DNA of 64,000 bases from Actinomadura livida (GCF_014648675.1 NZ_BMRO01000006.1:364646-428645), one strand, 5' to 3'. Shown: positions 1 to 8,934, counted from the stretch's first letter. Program-made: numbers and translations. The notes: generated by a model from the sequence alone, not told the origin.

Positions 1-524
1 CCGCGGTGGACCGGGCGGCCGCCGCGTTCGGGCGCCTCGACATCCTGGTCAACAACGCCGGGATCGCGCCGTTCGGGCCGCTGGAAGAGGTGGGGGCCGA
101 GGAACTGGACCGGACGCTGGCGATCCACGTCCGGGCGGCGTTCGTCGCGGCGCAGGCCGCGGCCCGCCACTTCGGGCCGGGCGGGCGCGTCGTCAACATC
201 GGCAGCAGCCTCGCCGAGCGCGTCCCCTACCCCGGGTGGACGCTGTACGCGATGAGCAAGGCCGCGTTGAGCGGGCTCACCCGGGGGCTGGCCCGCGACC
301 TCGGCCCGCGCGGAATCACCGTGAACGTGGTGCAGCCGGGCCCGACCGACACCGAGATGAACCCGGCCGACGGCGCGGACGCGGAGTTCGAGCGCGGGTT
401 CACCGCGCTCGGGCGGTACGGGCACCCCGGGGAGGTCGCGGCGGTCGTGGCGCATCTGGCGGGCCCGGGAGGCGACTACGTGACCGGTGCGTCGATCCCG
501 GTCGACGGGGGATACACGGCGTGA
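1..524 (+). CDS. Short-chain dehydrogenase/reductase, C-terminal part (5' end outside window)
   Basis: The reading frame is open to the window edge, so the N-terminal Rossmann motif TGxxxGxG lies upstream of base 1. The visible part has the SDR landmarks: NNAG, the NIGSS strand that carries the catalytic serine region, the YAMSK (YxxxK) active-site pair, a PGPT loop and a closing VDGGY segment. These enzymes use NAD(P)(H) to oxidise or reduce alcohols and ketones; the substrate cannot be read from sequence. The stop codon overlaps the ATG of the next gene (TGATG), which suggests translational coupling with the small exporter. Confidence 0.9.
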   Translation, partial: AVDRAAAAFGRLDILVNNAGIAPFGPLEEVGAEELDRTLAIHVRAAFVAAQAAARHFGPGGRVVNIGSSLAERVPYPGWTLYAMSKAALSGLTRGLARDLGPRGITVNVVQPGPTDTEMNPADGADAEFERGFTALGRYGHPGEVAAVVAHLAGPGGDYVTGASIPVDGGYTA

Positions 525-841
525 TGGCCTGGATATATCTGCTGGTCGCCTCGCTGATGGAGATGGTGTGGGCGACGGCGCTGAAGCAGTCGGACGGGTT
601 CACGAGGCTCTGGCCCACCGTCATCGGGCTGACGGTGGCGCTGCTGAGCGTCGTCATCCTGACGCTGTCGCTGCGCGACCTGCCGATCGGCACGGCCTAC
701 GCGGTGTTCACCGGCCTGGGCGCCGTCGGCGTCGCGCTGGTGGGCATCCTCGCGCTGAACGAGAGCACGTCGCCGACCCGTCTGCTCTGCCTGACGCTCA
801 TCCTCGTCGGCGTGGTCGGGCTCCAGCTCGGGGAGAACTGA
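524..841 (+). CDS. sugE: SMR-family guanidinium-type exporter (SugE/Gdx)
   Basis: This 105-residue protein has four hydrophobic segments and the small multidrug resistance fold. It carries the membrane glutamate in the first helix (LMEMVWATALK, Glu13) and the GTAYAV-x-TG-x-GAVG signature of the SugE/Gdx branch rather than EmrE. Family members work as dual-topology dimers that export guanidinium ion against protons. The usual Trp in the YAVWTG stretch is Phe here (YAVFTG), a mild deviation. The start overlaps the stop of the upstream SDR gene. No guanidine riboswitch can be checked because the operon start is outside the window. Confidence 0.85.
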   Translation: MAWIYLLVASLMEMVWATALKQSDGFTRLWPTVIGLTVALLSVVILTLSLRDLPIGTAYAVFTGLGAVGVALVGILALNESTSPTRLLCLTLILVGVVGLQLGEN

Positions 842-880
842 GACCGCACCGCCAGGCCCTGGTTGGGGCAGAGTAGGTGC

Positions 881-1648
881 ATGACCAAGGAGATGCTGGG
901 GATCGACATCGGCGGGTCGGGGATCAAGGGTGCCCCGGTCGACCTTTCGGACGGTTCGTTCGTCCAGGAGCGCTACCGGGTCGCCACGCCGCGGCCGGCC
1001 AAGCCGAAGGCGGTCGCGAAGGTCGTCGCCGAGGTCGTGAGGCATTTCGGGTGGGACGGCCCGGTCGGCGTCACCTATCCCGGCGTGGTGGTGGACGGCG
1101 TGACGATGTCGGCGGCGAACGTGGCCAAGCAGTGGATCGGGCTGGACGCGGCGTCGCTGCTCGCCGACGCCACCGGCCGGGAGGTCACCCTGCTCAACGA
1201 CGCCGACGCGGCCGGGCTGGCGGAGATGCGGCTCGGCCGGGGCCGCGGCCGGGGCGGCACCGTGCTCCTGCTGACGCTCGGGACGGGCATCGGCAGCGCG
1301 CTGTTCACCGAAGGCGTCCTCGTGCCGAACACCGAGTTCGGGCACATCGAGATCGACGGGGAGGACGCCGAGCTGCGCGCGTCGGCGAAGGCCCGCGACG
1401 AGGAGGAGCTCGGCTGGGCGGAATGGGCCGGGCGGCTCAGCACGTACATGGCCCGGCTGGAGGCGCTGCTCTCCCCGTCGCTGATCATCGTGAGCGGCGG
1501 GGTGAGCAAGCGCTCCGAGCGCTTCCTCCCGCTGATCGAGGGCGTGCGGGCGGAGATCGTCGCGGCGCGGCTCGTGAACCACGCGGGCATCGTGGGCGCC
1601 GCGATGGCGGCGGCCGACGCGCAGAAGGCCGCCCGCCGGAAGCGCTAG
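881..1648 (+). CDS. ppgK: Polyphosphate glucokinase
   Basis: A 255-residue ROK-type kinase that phosphorylates glucose with polyphosphate (or ATP). The N-terminal phosphate-binding motif [15 protein letters not shown] is diagnostic for Ppg[15 protein letters not shown] supplies the catalytic aspartate region, GTGIGSALF and the NTEFGHIEI glucose-binding stretch follow, and [14 protein letters not shown] is the C-terminal signature. I chose the ATG at 881; the frame also opens at a TTG at 863, and an in-frame ATG at 893 would still keep the motif. The 3' end overlaps the stop codon of the convergent alpha-mannosidase gene by three bases. Confidence 0.95.
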   Translation: MTKEMLGIDIGGSGIKGAPVDLSDGSFVQERYRVATPRPAKPKAVAKVVAEVVRHFGWDGPVGVTYPGVVVDGVTMSAANVAKQWIGLDAASLLADATGREVTLLNDADAAGLAEMRLGRGRGRGGTVLLLTLGTGIGSALFTEGVLVPNTEFGHIEIDGEDAELRASAKARDEEELGWAEWAGRLSTYMARLEALLSPSLIIVSGGVSKRSERFLPLIEGVRAEIVAARLVNHAGIVGAAMAAADAQKAARRKR

Positions 1649-4368
1649 GCCGTTTTCAGCCGTACGGTCGCGATCTCCCATGGGCGCAGGGCAAGGGAGA
1701 CCGTGCCGTCTTGCACGTCGAGCGGTTCGCCGGGGCGTCCGCGCAGGTCGGCGCGGGCCGCCTCGGTGAACGGGCCGCGCAGGACGGCCGTGGCCGGCTC
1801 GTCCCGCAGGGCGACGACCCGGGTCTCGATCCAGCCGTCGCGGCCGCGCAGGGACGTCATGGCGACGCCGTCGCCGGTGATCGCGACGCCCTCCCGGGAC
1901 GGCGGCGCGGCCGCGGCGGCGTGCCCGTATCCGGTGGCGGTGAGCAGGTCGTGCCGGTACGCCTCGGCGGCCCGCAGGACGGCGGGGCCGGGCCGTTCGC
2001 CGGCGTAGGGCATGACCGCGAACGCGGCCGTGCGCTCGCCGCGGCACTGGGCCCGCGGCGTCGGCAGCTGCGGCCCGGCGGGCTGGTCGCGGTAGGCGTT
2101 GCGGTCCCGCGACAGGTAGCCGACGGACCGCAGCAGCGTCAGCGCCATCTCGCGCCCGCCGCCGACGACCTCGTACTCGGTGACGTGCTCCAGCAGGACC
2201 GCGAGCCCGCCCGCGGCGGCGAACCCCGACGCCGGGAACGTCGGGACGGGACGCTCCCCGAACCCGCCCTCCGCCGTCAGCCCCCGCTCGGTGACCGCGA
2301 ACTGCCCCTCGGCGAACGACGTGGCGGCCCGGCGCGGCAGCGGCAGGTGCAGCCGGACGCGGTGGTCCTCGCAGCGGTTGTCGAACGTGACGCGCAGCCG
2401 CAGGAAGGGTTCACCGGCGCGGAGCTCGGCGCGAATGGTGACGGTGACGTCCTCCTCGGCCGCGGACCGGGCATCGGCCTCCGCGTCCCCGGACGCCGGC
2501 CACCGGTAGGTCCGGACGATGTCGCAGGCGGCGACGAGGGGACCGCTCCAGACGGGCCGCACGGCCACCGAGAGGGGGTCCTCGACGAGGCGGTCGGCGG
2601 CGGGCGGGGCGTGGTTGTAGGTGTCGCCGAGGTCGCCGCCGTCCACGATCCGCCCGATGCCTTCGACGGCCCCGCCGGACGGGGTGCGCACCCGGAGCGT
2701 CCCGTCGGCGTTCACCTCGGCGCGCAGAAGGCCGTTGTCCAGGACGTTCCCCTCCGCGACCACCGGGGTGTCCGGCGAGGCGCTCGCCGGCGGGACGGGC
2801 CGGACGGTGGCCAGGCCCAGCGCGGGCACGTCCACCAGCGCGGCGACGGTGCGGCGCGGGTCGGCCAGGATCCTGACGCGCCAGTCCCCCTCCGCGCCGC
2901 GCAGCGCCTCCCGCACCGCGCCTAGGTCGAACGGCACGGTGGAGCGGGCCGTCACGCGGAAGGTGAGCGTCCGGTCCTCCCTGGACACCGTCCAGTCGCG
3001 GATCTCCTGCCCGAACAGCACCCTCCCGTAGACCCGCTCCAGCAGGACCGGCAGGCGGGACGCCGGGTGGACGGCGTCGTCCAGCACGGTCGGCGCGACC
3101 TCAAGGGTCTGCACGGGCACCGGGCGGCCGTCGCCGGTCACCAGGCCGGGCTCGCCGTCCGCCGGGACGTCCAGCGTGACCAGGCCGGTGCGCGGGGCCG
3201 GGGTCGGGTTGAACACGAGATGCGAGCCGAGCGGCACCGCGGCGGCGCGCTCGGCGGTGACGAGGTCGCAGACGGCGCGTCCGAGCTGCTCCGCCTCCGC
3301 CATCCGGGCCGCGACCTGCTCGGCGGTCTCGTCGCTGCCGCAGCCGGTGACCGAGTCGTGGCAGCTCACCTCGATCAGCCGCCGCCACGCCAGGTCGAGG
3401 AACCGGCGCGCGTCCCCCGCGTACCAGAGCGCGGCCAGCGGCTCGGCGTACCGCTCGACCAGCCGCTCGGCGCGTCCCATCGCCTCCTTGAGGTGGACGC
3501 GCGCGGAGATCACGCCGGGCAGGATGTTCGCCCGCGCGTGCGACCGCAGCTCACCGCGGACGCGCGGGAGGCCGTCCACCGACGGGTCCAGCGCCGCGAA
3601 GTAGCCGCCGAGGGTCTCCATGCGCATGCCCGGGGCCTCGGCGATCCGCTCGGCGAGGTCGGGGGCGGGCGCGGTGTGGTCGGCGCCGTACATGGCCAGC
3701 AGCGGGCCGCCGCGCGGATACCAGCGGCCCATCGACTCCGCGAACCCCGCGACGCGGCCGGGCAGCGCCGGCGCGGCGCCGCCCGGGAACTCCTCGAACA
3801 TCGACGCGGCGTTGCCGTAGCCGCCCTCGGGGAGGTACTGGGTGCGGACCGCCGTCCCGTCCGGGGCCTCCCACGCGAACGCGCTGGCCCGGACCTCGCC
3901 GGGGACGCCGCGCCACACGCACGCGTGCTCGATGCCGGCGCCCCGGAGGATCTGCGGCGTCTGCGCGCAGTGCCCGAACTGGTCGGGCAGGTAGCCGACC
4001 ATCATCACCGCGCCCATCTCCTCGGCGCGGCGCATCCCCGTCTCCAGGTTCCGGACGATGTTCTCCCCGGAGCACAGGAACTCGTCGTGGAGGATCTGCC
4101 AGGGGCCGACGGCGAGCCGCCCCTCCCGGACGAGCGCCTCGAGCCGCTCGCGCCGTTCGGGACGGATCTCCAGGTAGTCGTCGACCGCCGCCATCTGCCC
4201 GTCCAGCGTGAAGCGCCAGCGCCGGTCGGCCTCCATGCCGCCGATGACGCCGTCGAGCAGCGACACCAGCCGGAGCCGGAAGCGCTGGAACGGCAGGTAC
4301 CACTCGCGGTCCCAGTGGGTGTGGGGAACGACGACGATCTCCGGGGCCCGTTCCGCGTTCACCGGCAC
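1645..4368 (-). CDS. Glycoside hydrolase family 38 alpha-mannosidase
   Basis: A 907-residue protein. The GH38 catalytic domain starts almost at once: PHTHWDREW at residues 15-23 holds zinc-binding His and Asp, and [12 protein letters not shown] at 127-136 holds the nucleophile Asp129. [11 protein letters not shown] further on is another zinc/active-site segment. The middle helical and C-terminal beta domains follow. The family removes alpha-linked mannose from glycans or hydrolyses mannosylglycerate-type substrates, so the exact substrate is open. There is no signal peptide, so it is probably cytoplasmic. The GTG at 4368 is preceded by GAGGTG at good spacing; a second GTG lies two codons later. 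ATG of PabC-like gene is upstream on the same strand. Confidence 0.9.
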   Translation of the reverse strand: MPVNAERAPEIVVVPHTHWDREWYLPFQRFRLRLVSLLDGVIGGMEADRRWRFTLDGQMAAVDDYLEIRPERRERLEALVREGRLAVGPWQILHDEFLCSGENIVRNLETGMRRAEEMGAVMMVGYLPDQFGHCAQTPQILRGAGIEHACVWRGVPGEVRASAFAWEAPDGTAVRTQYLPEGGYGNAASMFEEFPGGAAPALPGRVAGFAESMGRWYPRGGPLLAMYGADHTAPAPDLAERIAEAPGMRMETLGGYFAALDPSVDGLPRVRGELRSHARANILPGVISARVHLKEAMGRAERLVERYAEPLAALWYAGDARRFLDLAWRRLIEVSCHDSVTGCGSDETAEQVAARMAEAEQLGRAVCDLVTAERAAAVPLGSHLVFNPTPAPRTGLVTLDVPADGEPGLVTGDGRPVPVQTLEVAPTVLDDAVHPASRLPVLLERVYGRVLFGQEIRDWTVSREDRTLTFRVTARSTVPFDLGAVREALRGAEGDWRVRILADPRRTVAALVDVPALGLATVRPVPPASASPDTPVVAEGNVLDNGLLRAEVNADGTLRVRTPSGGAVEGIGRIVDGGDLGDTYNHAPPAADRLVEDPLSVAVRPVWSGPLVAACDIVRTYRWPASGDAEADARSAAEEDVTVTIRAELRAGEPFLRLRVTFDNRCEDHRVRLHLPLPRRAATSFAEGQFAVTERGLTAEGGFGERPVPTFPASGFAAAGGLAVLLEHVTEYEVVGGGREMALTLLRSVGYLSRDRNAYRDQPAGPQLPTPRAQCRGERTAAFAVMPYAGERPGPAVLRAAEAYRHDLLTATGYGHAAAAAPPSREGVAITGDGVAMTSLRGRDGWIETRVVALRDEPATAVLRGPFTEAARADLRGRPGEPLDVQDGTVSLALRPWEIATVRLKTA

Positions 4369-4445
4369 AGCGCGATCACCTCGTTCTCGTGGCTCACCGT
4401 GTACCGGCTACGTGCCCTGCGGGACGAGGCGCGGAAACCTCCCCG

Positions 4446-5282
4446 TCAGGGGTCCATCAGCTCGGCGGAGCGGGCCGCGAACGCCTCCATCGCCTTCGCG
4501 GTGACCGGGCCCGGCGCGGCCGGGAGGACCGTTCCGTCCACGGCCCGGATCGGCTGGACGTCCCGCGTCGTGGACGTCAGGAACGCCTCGTCGGCCCGGT
4601 ACAGGTCGTCGAGCGCGAGGTCCTCCTCCTCGCCGCCGAACCACTCCAGGGTCAGCGCGCGGGTCACCCCGGCGAGGCAGCCCGACGACAGCGGCGGCGT
4701 GACCAGGCGCCCGCCGAGGACGACGAAGATGTTGCTGCCCGTCCCCTCGCACAGGTTCCCGGCGAGGTTGCCGAAGATCGCCTCGCCGCCGCCGCGCTCC
4801 TTCGCGTAGGCGAGGGCCAGCGCGTTCTCCGCGTACGAGGTGGTCTTGAGGCCGGACAGCGCGCCCCGCTCGTTGCGCGGCCACGGCACGACCGTCACGT
4901 CCGCCGCCGGGGGGAACGGGTCCTGCGGTCCCGCGATGATCGACAGGGTCGGCCCGGCGTCGCCGCGGTTCGAGCCGAGCGGCCCGGGGCCGCTGGTGTA
5001 GGTGATCCGGATGCGGGCGAGCGGCCACTTCGGCGCCGCCGCCAGCACCTCCAGGGTCCCCTGGGCCACCGTGTCGTGGTCGGGTTCGGGCAGGCCGAGG
5101 CCGGCCGCCGAACGGGCCAGCCGCCGCAGGTGCCGGGTCAGCGCGAACGGCTCCCCGTTCGTCGCCTTCACCGTCTCGAAGATCCCGTCGCCGACGAGCA
5201 TGCCGTGGTCGAAGACCGACACCACCGCCCGCTCGGGTTCGAGCAGTTCCCCGTTCAGCCAGATCCTGGCCTGGTCCGTCAC
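4446..5282 (-). CDS. Class IV PLP aminotransferase/aminodeoxychorismate lyase-like
   Basis: A 278-residue fold-type IV PLP enzyme. The N-terminal segment FDHGMLVGDGIFETVK is the typical opening of 4-amino-4-deoxychorismate lyase and D-amino-acid or branched-chain aminotransferases. The PLP lysine is in GLKTTSYAEN. The NLCEGTGSNIF segment contributes to the cofactor phosphate pocket, and SGCLAGVTR is the substrate loop. It could be PabC (4-aminobenzoate for folate) or a general transaminase; the family is hard to split by sequence alone. It lies 77 bases upstream of the mannosidase on the same strand, so the two could share a transcript. Confidence 0.85.
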   Translation of the reverse strand: MTDQARIWLNGELLEPERAVVSVFDHGMLVGDGIFETVKATNGEPFALTRHLRRLARSAAGLGLPEPDHDTVAQGTLEVLAAAPKWPLARIRITYTSGPGPLGSNRGDAGPTLSIIAGPQDPFPPAADVTVVPWPRNERGALSGLKTTSYAENALALAYAKERGGGEAIFGNLAGNLCEGTGSNIFVVLGGRLVTPPLSSGCLAGVTRALTLEWFGGEEEDLALDDLYRADEAFLTSTTRDVQPIRAVDGTVLPAAPGPVTAKAMEAFAARSAELMDP

Positions 5283-5476
5283 CGGAAGCCACCTCCCTGC
5301 CGGGCCGCCTCCGGCCCGGTTCCGTTGCCGCTCGCCAGGCGGCTCGAACGCGCCCGTGCGATGCCGGGGCCGATGCCGGCCGGCCTCCGTCCGGTGCGGC
5401 GGGAGTCCGCGTCGACCCGGCCGTACGGCCCCACAGTACGGTCCTCAGGGGACGGGTTCGAGTTCTTCGGGCAGGT

Positions 5477-6175
5477 TCACGCCAGCACGCAGCCGAACGA
5501 GTCCGCGAGGCCCCGGTGCCCCGCCTCGGTCACGGCGAGCGCCCGGCGCGTCGTCCCGCGCTCGAACCAGCCCAGCTCGAGCATCCGCCCGGTGAGCGCC
5601 GCCCCCAGCGCGCCGTTCAGGTGCGGGCGCCGCTCCGTCCAGTCGAGGCACTCCCACGCGAACCGCCGCCGCGCCCCGCGCAGCGCCGCCAGGTCGAGGC
5701 CGAGCGCGGTCAGCCGCTCCTCCCCTTTCGCGGTCACCTCGTACGCGTCCGGCCCGGCCGGCTCGATGAGGCCCCCGCCGACCAGCGCCGCGAAGAGCGC
5801 CACCCCCGCCTCGCCGGCGAGGTGGTCGTAGCAGGTGCGCGCCTCGCGCAGCCGCCGCGCGTCCCGCGACTGCCGCAGGCTGCGCACCTCCACCGGCGGG
5901 CCGATCCGCGACAGCGCCTCGATGACCTGCGCGACCTCCCTGCCCCGCAGCCGGTAGTACCGGTGCCGCCCCTGCCGGACCACCGTGACGAGGCCGCCGT
6001 CCAGCAGCCGCCCCAGGTGGGCGCTCGCCGTCTGCGCGCTCACCCCGGCCGCCCGCGCCAGCTCCCCCGCGGCCAGCGGGCGCCCGTCCAGCAGCGCCGT
6101 CAGCATCGCCGCGCGCGTCCGGTCGCCCAGCAGCGCCGCGACCGGCGCGATGTCCACACCCCGGGCTCGCTCCAT
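5477..6175 (-). CDS. ArsR-type winged-helix transcriptional regulator
   Basis: A 232-residue protein. Residues about 8-95 form the winged helix: GDRTRAAMLTALLDGRPLAAGELARAAGVSAQTASAHLGRL followed by the wing RQGRHRYYRLRG. No cysteine pair of a classical metal sensor is evident in that helix. The C-terminal 130 residues are of unknown ligand specificity and include a second possible winged-helix-like stretch (VTAKGEERLTALGLD). This length and layout occur in actinobacterial ArsR/HTH_20 proteins. The gene appears leaderless or nearly so, and a perfect inverted repeat sits just upstream (see operator entry), so autoregulation is likely. Confidence 0.85.
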   Translation of the reverse strand: MERARGVDIAPVAALLGDRTRAAMLTALLDGRPLAAGELARAAGVSAQTASAHLGRLLDGGLVTVVRQGRHRYYRLRGREVAQVIEALSRIGPPVEVRSLRQSRDARRLREARTCYDHLAGEAGVALFAALVGGGLIEPAGPDAYEVTAKGEERLTALGLDLAALRGARRRFAWECLDWTERRPHLNGALGAALTGRMLELGWFERGTTRRALAVTEAGHRGLADSFGCVLA

Positions 6176-6182
6176 AAGACCG

Positions 6183-6220
6183 ACCCTAGGCGCCCCATCC
6201 TTCGACCGCCGTCGAAGGAT
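6183..6220 (-). promoter_or_regulatory. Promoter and operator of the ArsR regulator gene
   Basis: A perfect inverted repeat lies at 6197-6220: 10-bp arms ATCCTTCGAC and its complement, with a 4-nt spacer. On the minus strand a -10-like TAGGGT (6188 to 6183) is followed by 7 nt and the ATG at 6175, the arrangement of a leaderless transcript. The repeat therefore covers the position where RNA polymerase would bind upstream of -10. Binding by the adjacent ArsR protein is inferred from position and symmetry. Confidence 0.7.
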
Positions 6221-6297
6221 CCGGCACGCCCCGCCGGAAACCGGTTTGGGGAACCGCGCCGGACGCGCTAAGGTTTTCCCGTCGCCGCAGGGCGCAC

Positions 6298-6369
6298 GCG
6301 GAAGTGGCTCAGGGGTAGAGCATCACCTTGCCAAGGTGAGGGTCGCGGGTTCAAATCCCGTCTTCCGCT
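6298..6369 (+). tRNA. tRNA-Gly (anticodon GCC)
   Basis: A 72-nt cloverleaf. The acceptor stem GCGGAAG pairs with CTTCCGC. The D arm is GCTC/GAGC, the anticodon arm TCACC-TTGCCAA-GGTGA gives anticodon GCC, and the T arm is GCGGG-TTCAAAT-CCCGT with one G-U pair. The discriminator base is T and CCA is not encoded. It is the first of three closely spaced tRNA genes. Confidence 0.97.
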
Positions 6370-6410
6370 CTGAGGGGCCTTTCAGGCTGTGAACCAGAGG
6401 GTCTCCTTCT

Positions 6411-6481
6411 GGTGGAGTGGCCGAGAGGCGAGGCAACGGCCTGCAAAGCCGTGTACACGGGTTCAAATCCCGTCTCCACCT
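6411..6481 (+). tRNA. tRNA-Cys (anticodon GCA)
   Basis: A 71-nt cloverleaf with acceptor stem GGTGGAG/CTCCACC. The anticodon loop reads CTGCAAA, giving GCA for cysteine, and the T loop is TTCAAAT. The discriminator base is T, with no encoded CCA. It follows tRNA-Gly by about 41 bases, and the three genes are probably one transcript. Confidence 0.97.
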
Positions 6482-6512
6482 CAACGCCGGGTCTCCCCCC
6501 GAGGCCGCGTGC

Positions 6513-6587
6513 GGGCGATTAGCTCAGTGGGAGAGCGCTACCTTGACACGGTAGAGGCCACTGGTTCAATCCCAGTATCGCCCACCA
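6513..6587 (+). tRNA. tRNA-Val (anticodon GAC)
   Basis: Acceptor stem GGGCGAT pairs with ATCGCCC. The D arm is GCTC/GAGC, the anticodon arm CTACC-TTGACAC-GGTAG gives anticodon GAC, and the T arm is CTGG-TTCAATC-CCAG. The discriminator A at 6584 is followed by CCA (6585-6587), so unlike its two neighbours this gene encodes the 3' CCA, or matches it by chance. It is the last gene before the biosynthetic cluster. Confidence 0.96.
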
Positions 6588-6591
6588 CACC

Positions 6592-6622
6592 AGCCCAGGT
6601 CAGGCTCCAGCCGGCCTGGGCT
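6592..6622 (+). terminator. Possible terminator after the tRNA array
   Basis: AGCCCAGG (6592-6599) and CCTGGGCT (6615-6622) form an 8-bp stem with a 15-nt loop, starting five bases after the tRNA-Val CCA. There is no T tract, only TTCGTCGTC, which is common for actinomycete terminators. Confidence 0.5.
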
Positions 6623-6807
6623 TCGTCGTCCCACGGAAGCCGGGGGCCGATCGGGAGCACGCCGCTCCCCCGGTCCCAGCCGGCCCGTCCCAGTCGGCCC
6701 GCCCGCGTGCGGCCGCCCGATGACCGGGCGGCGGCACCCGCCGTTCACCGCGGGCGAAGGCGTCGGCATATCGGCGATGTGACACCGCCCAAAATGGGGT
6801 TATCAGC

Positions 6808-6825
6808 GTTGTGCCGCGGCACAAC
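6808..6825. promoter_or_regulatory. 18-bp perfect palindrome, operator candidate
   Basis: GTTGTGCCGCGGCACAAC is its own reverse complement over 18 bases, in a non-coding region about 280-300 bases upstream of the putative promoter of the biosynthetic operon. A symmetric site of this size is typical for dimeric repressors or activators. Which protein would bind is unknown; no pathway regulator gene is present in the cluster. Confidence 0.5.
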
Positions 6826-7083
6826 AACAGAGCCATCCGGCAATGCCGGGCTTCTGCCGACTTCAGGGCCAACATGGGCCCCACCGCGTCACTGACTGAA
6901 CCTGGCCACCGCGACAAGTCCGTGACCAGCGTGATCAGGTCGAGAACCCGGCAGATCCACCGGGGATCCGAAACCACGTATTGTGCGACGGCGGCGACTC
7001 TCCGATCAAACGGTGCCATTGGATTTGTCCAAATGATCTTCAAAGTGCGTATCATCGCAGCCCAGAAGTGCCACCTTAAGATC

Positions 7084-7137
7084 ATTCGAACAGCTTGCCC
7101 GGGGGCCCTTGACAAGCTCAGTCCAGCGAAGAATAGT
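7084..7137 (+). promoter_or_regulatory. Promoter of the anthranilate-polyketide operon
   Basis: A perfect -35 TTGACA (7109-7114) and a -10-like AATAGT (7132-7137) are separated by 17 nt, predicting a start near 7144 and a 5' leader of about 40 nt before the ATG at 7186. An ATTCGAA box lies at 7084-7090. The same ATTCGAA box and the ATAGTCAA string at the -10 recur in the promoter of the outward-lying ligase gene at 27.0 kb, suggesting common control. Confidence 0.6.
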
Positions 7138-7185
7138 CAATCCCATGCTGAGTGATCGTCGACCACGGAGAGCGCGAAAACTCTT

Positions 7186-8934
7186 ATGAACCAGCAATCG
7201 ACGTCACGACTTGAAGCCGACCTCTTCTTATTGCACGCGCCCAGCGTCTTCGACTTCCGCGAGCGCGACGACATGCTGTTCGCCTATCTGAGCGACAGCG
7301 ACAGCGTCAATGTCACCTCGGTCTACGAGATTTACCCGATCGGCTGGTTCTCGATACAGCAGCGGCTCGCCGAGCACGGCTTCGACACCAAGATCGTGAA
7401 CGTCGCCTCGCTGATGCTCATGCATCCCGGGCTGGACGTCGAGCGCCTGCTCGCCCGCTTCGAGGCGCCGATCTTCGGGTTCGACCTGCACTGGATGGCG
7501 CACTGCCAAGGCTCGGTGGAACTCGCGGCGCTCGTGAAGAAGGTGCACCCCGAGGCCCTCACCGTCTTCGGCGGCATCTCGGCGACCTACTACGCCGACC
7601 AGCTGATCGAATACCCGAGCGTCGACGTCGTCGTCCAGGGCTACGACACCCTCGAACCCGTGACCGAGCTCGTCACCAAAGTCCGGCAGGGCAGCAGGGA
7701 CTTCCGCTCCATCCCGAACCTGCTGTACAAGGCCGGCGGCGAGGTCCAGGCCACCGGCTTCTCGCACAAGCCGGACGCCGATTACAACAATGTGCGCAAC
7801 GACTGGTCGTACTACCGCGACGCGCCGGGCGCGGGCTCGTCGGAGTCGAAGCTCATCATGACCCTGCCCAACACCGGCTGCGCGCATGACTGCGGCTGGT
7901 GCGGCGGATCGCGGTTCGCGTACCGGAACATGATGGGCGTCCGCAAGACGCTGATACAGAAGGACAACGACCTCGTCATCGAAGAGCTCCGCACGATGAG
8001 GGAGGCGGCGAAGCGCAGCTCGATATACGCGCTCCAGTGCTACTCCGAGAACCGGACCCGGATGCACCAGTACCTGGACGCCGTGAAAGAACTCGGATAC
8101 AAGAGCGTGCACTTCGAGCAGTTCAGCCTGACGCCGCCCGACATCCTCAAGAAGATGGGCGAGTCCACGGACGCGTACATCATGCTCTCCCCCGAGTCGC
8201 ACGACCTGAAGATCAGTGCGGCGGCCGGTCGCGGGAACTACACCATGGAGCAGATGGAGGAGTGGATTCCCCGCGCCCTGGACGCCGGCGTCAAAGGCAT
8301 CATGATCTGGTTCTTCATCGGAATGCCGTACCAGGACCGGCAGTCGGTGATGGACACGATCTCCTACGCCGAGCGGCTGATCCGCAAGTTCGGGGGCTGG
8401 GCCGCCCTGCCGCTCATCTGCCCGATGGTGCCGTTCCTCGACCCGGGCTCCCAGTTCTTCGAAGAGCCGGAAAAGCACGGCTACCGCATTCACCACCGGA
8501 CGCTGGAGGAGCACCGGCGGGCCATGGTCGAGCCGCTGTGGCACCGGCGCCTGAACTACGAGACCCGCTGGCTGGACAGGCGCCAGCTCCAGGACGTCTC
8601 CTACGACGCGATCGCCCGCCTCGTGGAGATCAAGGGCGAGCACGGGGTACTCCCGGTCGGGTTCTGCAAGGCCGTCCTGCGGACCATCGACGAGACCCGG
8701 CAGCTCCTCGCGGAGATGGAACGTGCCCTGGAACTCGACAAGAGGCTGCCGGCGGCGCTGCGGGACGAGATCCGCCGCTACAACCGCAAGATCCTGGCCT
8801 ACACCAACGACCAGATCATGCCGGTCCCCCGGCCGCTCGGCGGACGGTGGTTCGACGACGCCACCGTCCCCCAGCAGATGATCGAGGCGTGCCGGGCATC
8901 GCCGGCCGCGTCGTCTCCGGCGGGCGGCACGTGA
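7186..8934 (+). CDS. B12-binding-domain radical SAM protein
   Basis: A 582-residue protein. The N-terminal third (about residues 45-160) looks like a cobalamin-binding Rossmann domain: a DLHWMA segment (Asp100, His102) stands where DxHxxG is expected and FGGISAT follows. The radical SAM core starts at CAHDCGWC (Cys232, Cys236, Cys239; CX3CX2C), which binds the [4Fe-4S] cluster. The remaining residues complete the TIM-barrel and a C-terminal helical region. It may belong to the Ta0216-like family (TIGR04190), but I cannot verify that. Class B enzymes methylate unactivated carbons, while other B12-radical SAM proteins rearrange or cyclise. It heads the operon, so it is probably a tailoring enzyme. 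An ATG at 7186 with upstream GGAGAG was chosen. Confidence 0.85.
   Translation: MNQQSTSRLEADLFLLHAPSVFDFRERDDMLFAYLSDSDSVNVTSVYEIYPIGWFSIQQRLAEHGFDTKIVNVASLMLMHPGLDVERLLARFEAPIFGFDLHWMAHCQGSVELAALVKKVHPEALTVFGGISATYYADQLIEYPSVDVVVQGYDTLEPVTELVTKVRQGSRDFRSIPNLLYKAGGEVQATGFSHKPDADYNNVRNDWSYYRDAPGAGSSESKLIMTLPNTGCAHDCGWCGGSRFAYRNMMGVRKTLIQKDNDLVIEELRTMREAAKRSSIYALQCYSENRTRMHQYLDAVKELGYKSVHFEQFSLTPPDILKKMGESTDAYIMLSPESHDLKISAAAGRGNYTMEQMEEWIPRALDAGVKGIMIWFFIGMPYQDRQSVMDTISYAERLIRKFGGWAALPLICPMVPFLDPGSQFFEEPEKHGYRIHHRTLEEHRRAMVEPLWHRRLNYETRWLDRRQLQDVSYDAIARLVEIKGEHGVLPVGFCKAVLRTIDETRQLLAEMERALELDKRLPAALRDEIRRYNRKILAYTNDQIMPVPRPLGGRWFDDATVPQQMIEACRASPAASSPAGGT

Larger units (their letters stand above)
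6588..7185. other. Long intergenic region between tRNA array and biosynthetic operon
   Basis: About 600 bases without a convincing gene. Base composition is visibly more AT-rich than the surroundings, especially 6960-7185. It holds the candidate tRNA terminator, an 18-bp perfect palindrome at 6808-6825, a small CCGGC/GCCGG hairpin at 6837-6849 and the promoter of the radical SAM operon near 7109-7137. Open frames on both strands exist here, but they lack family features and good start sites. I see no cobalamin riboswitch core. Confidence 0.7.

Noticed and set aside
6600..7155. Open frames on both strands in the tRNA-to-operon intergenic region
   Set aside because: No recognisable motif, no ribosome site, and codon use unlike the neighbours; the region has promoter and palindrome features instead.
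6960..7185. Cobalamin riboswitch before the B12-binding radical SAM gene
   Set aside because: I looked for the conserved B12-box and core helices and did not see them.
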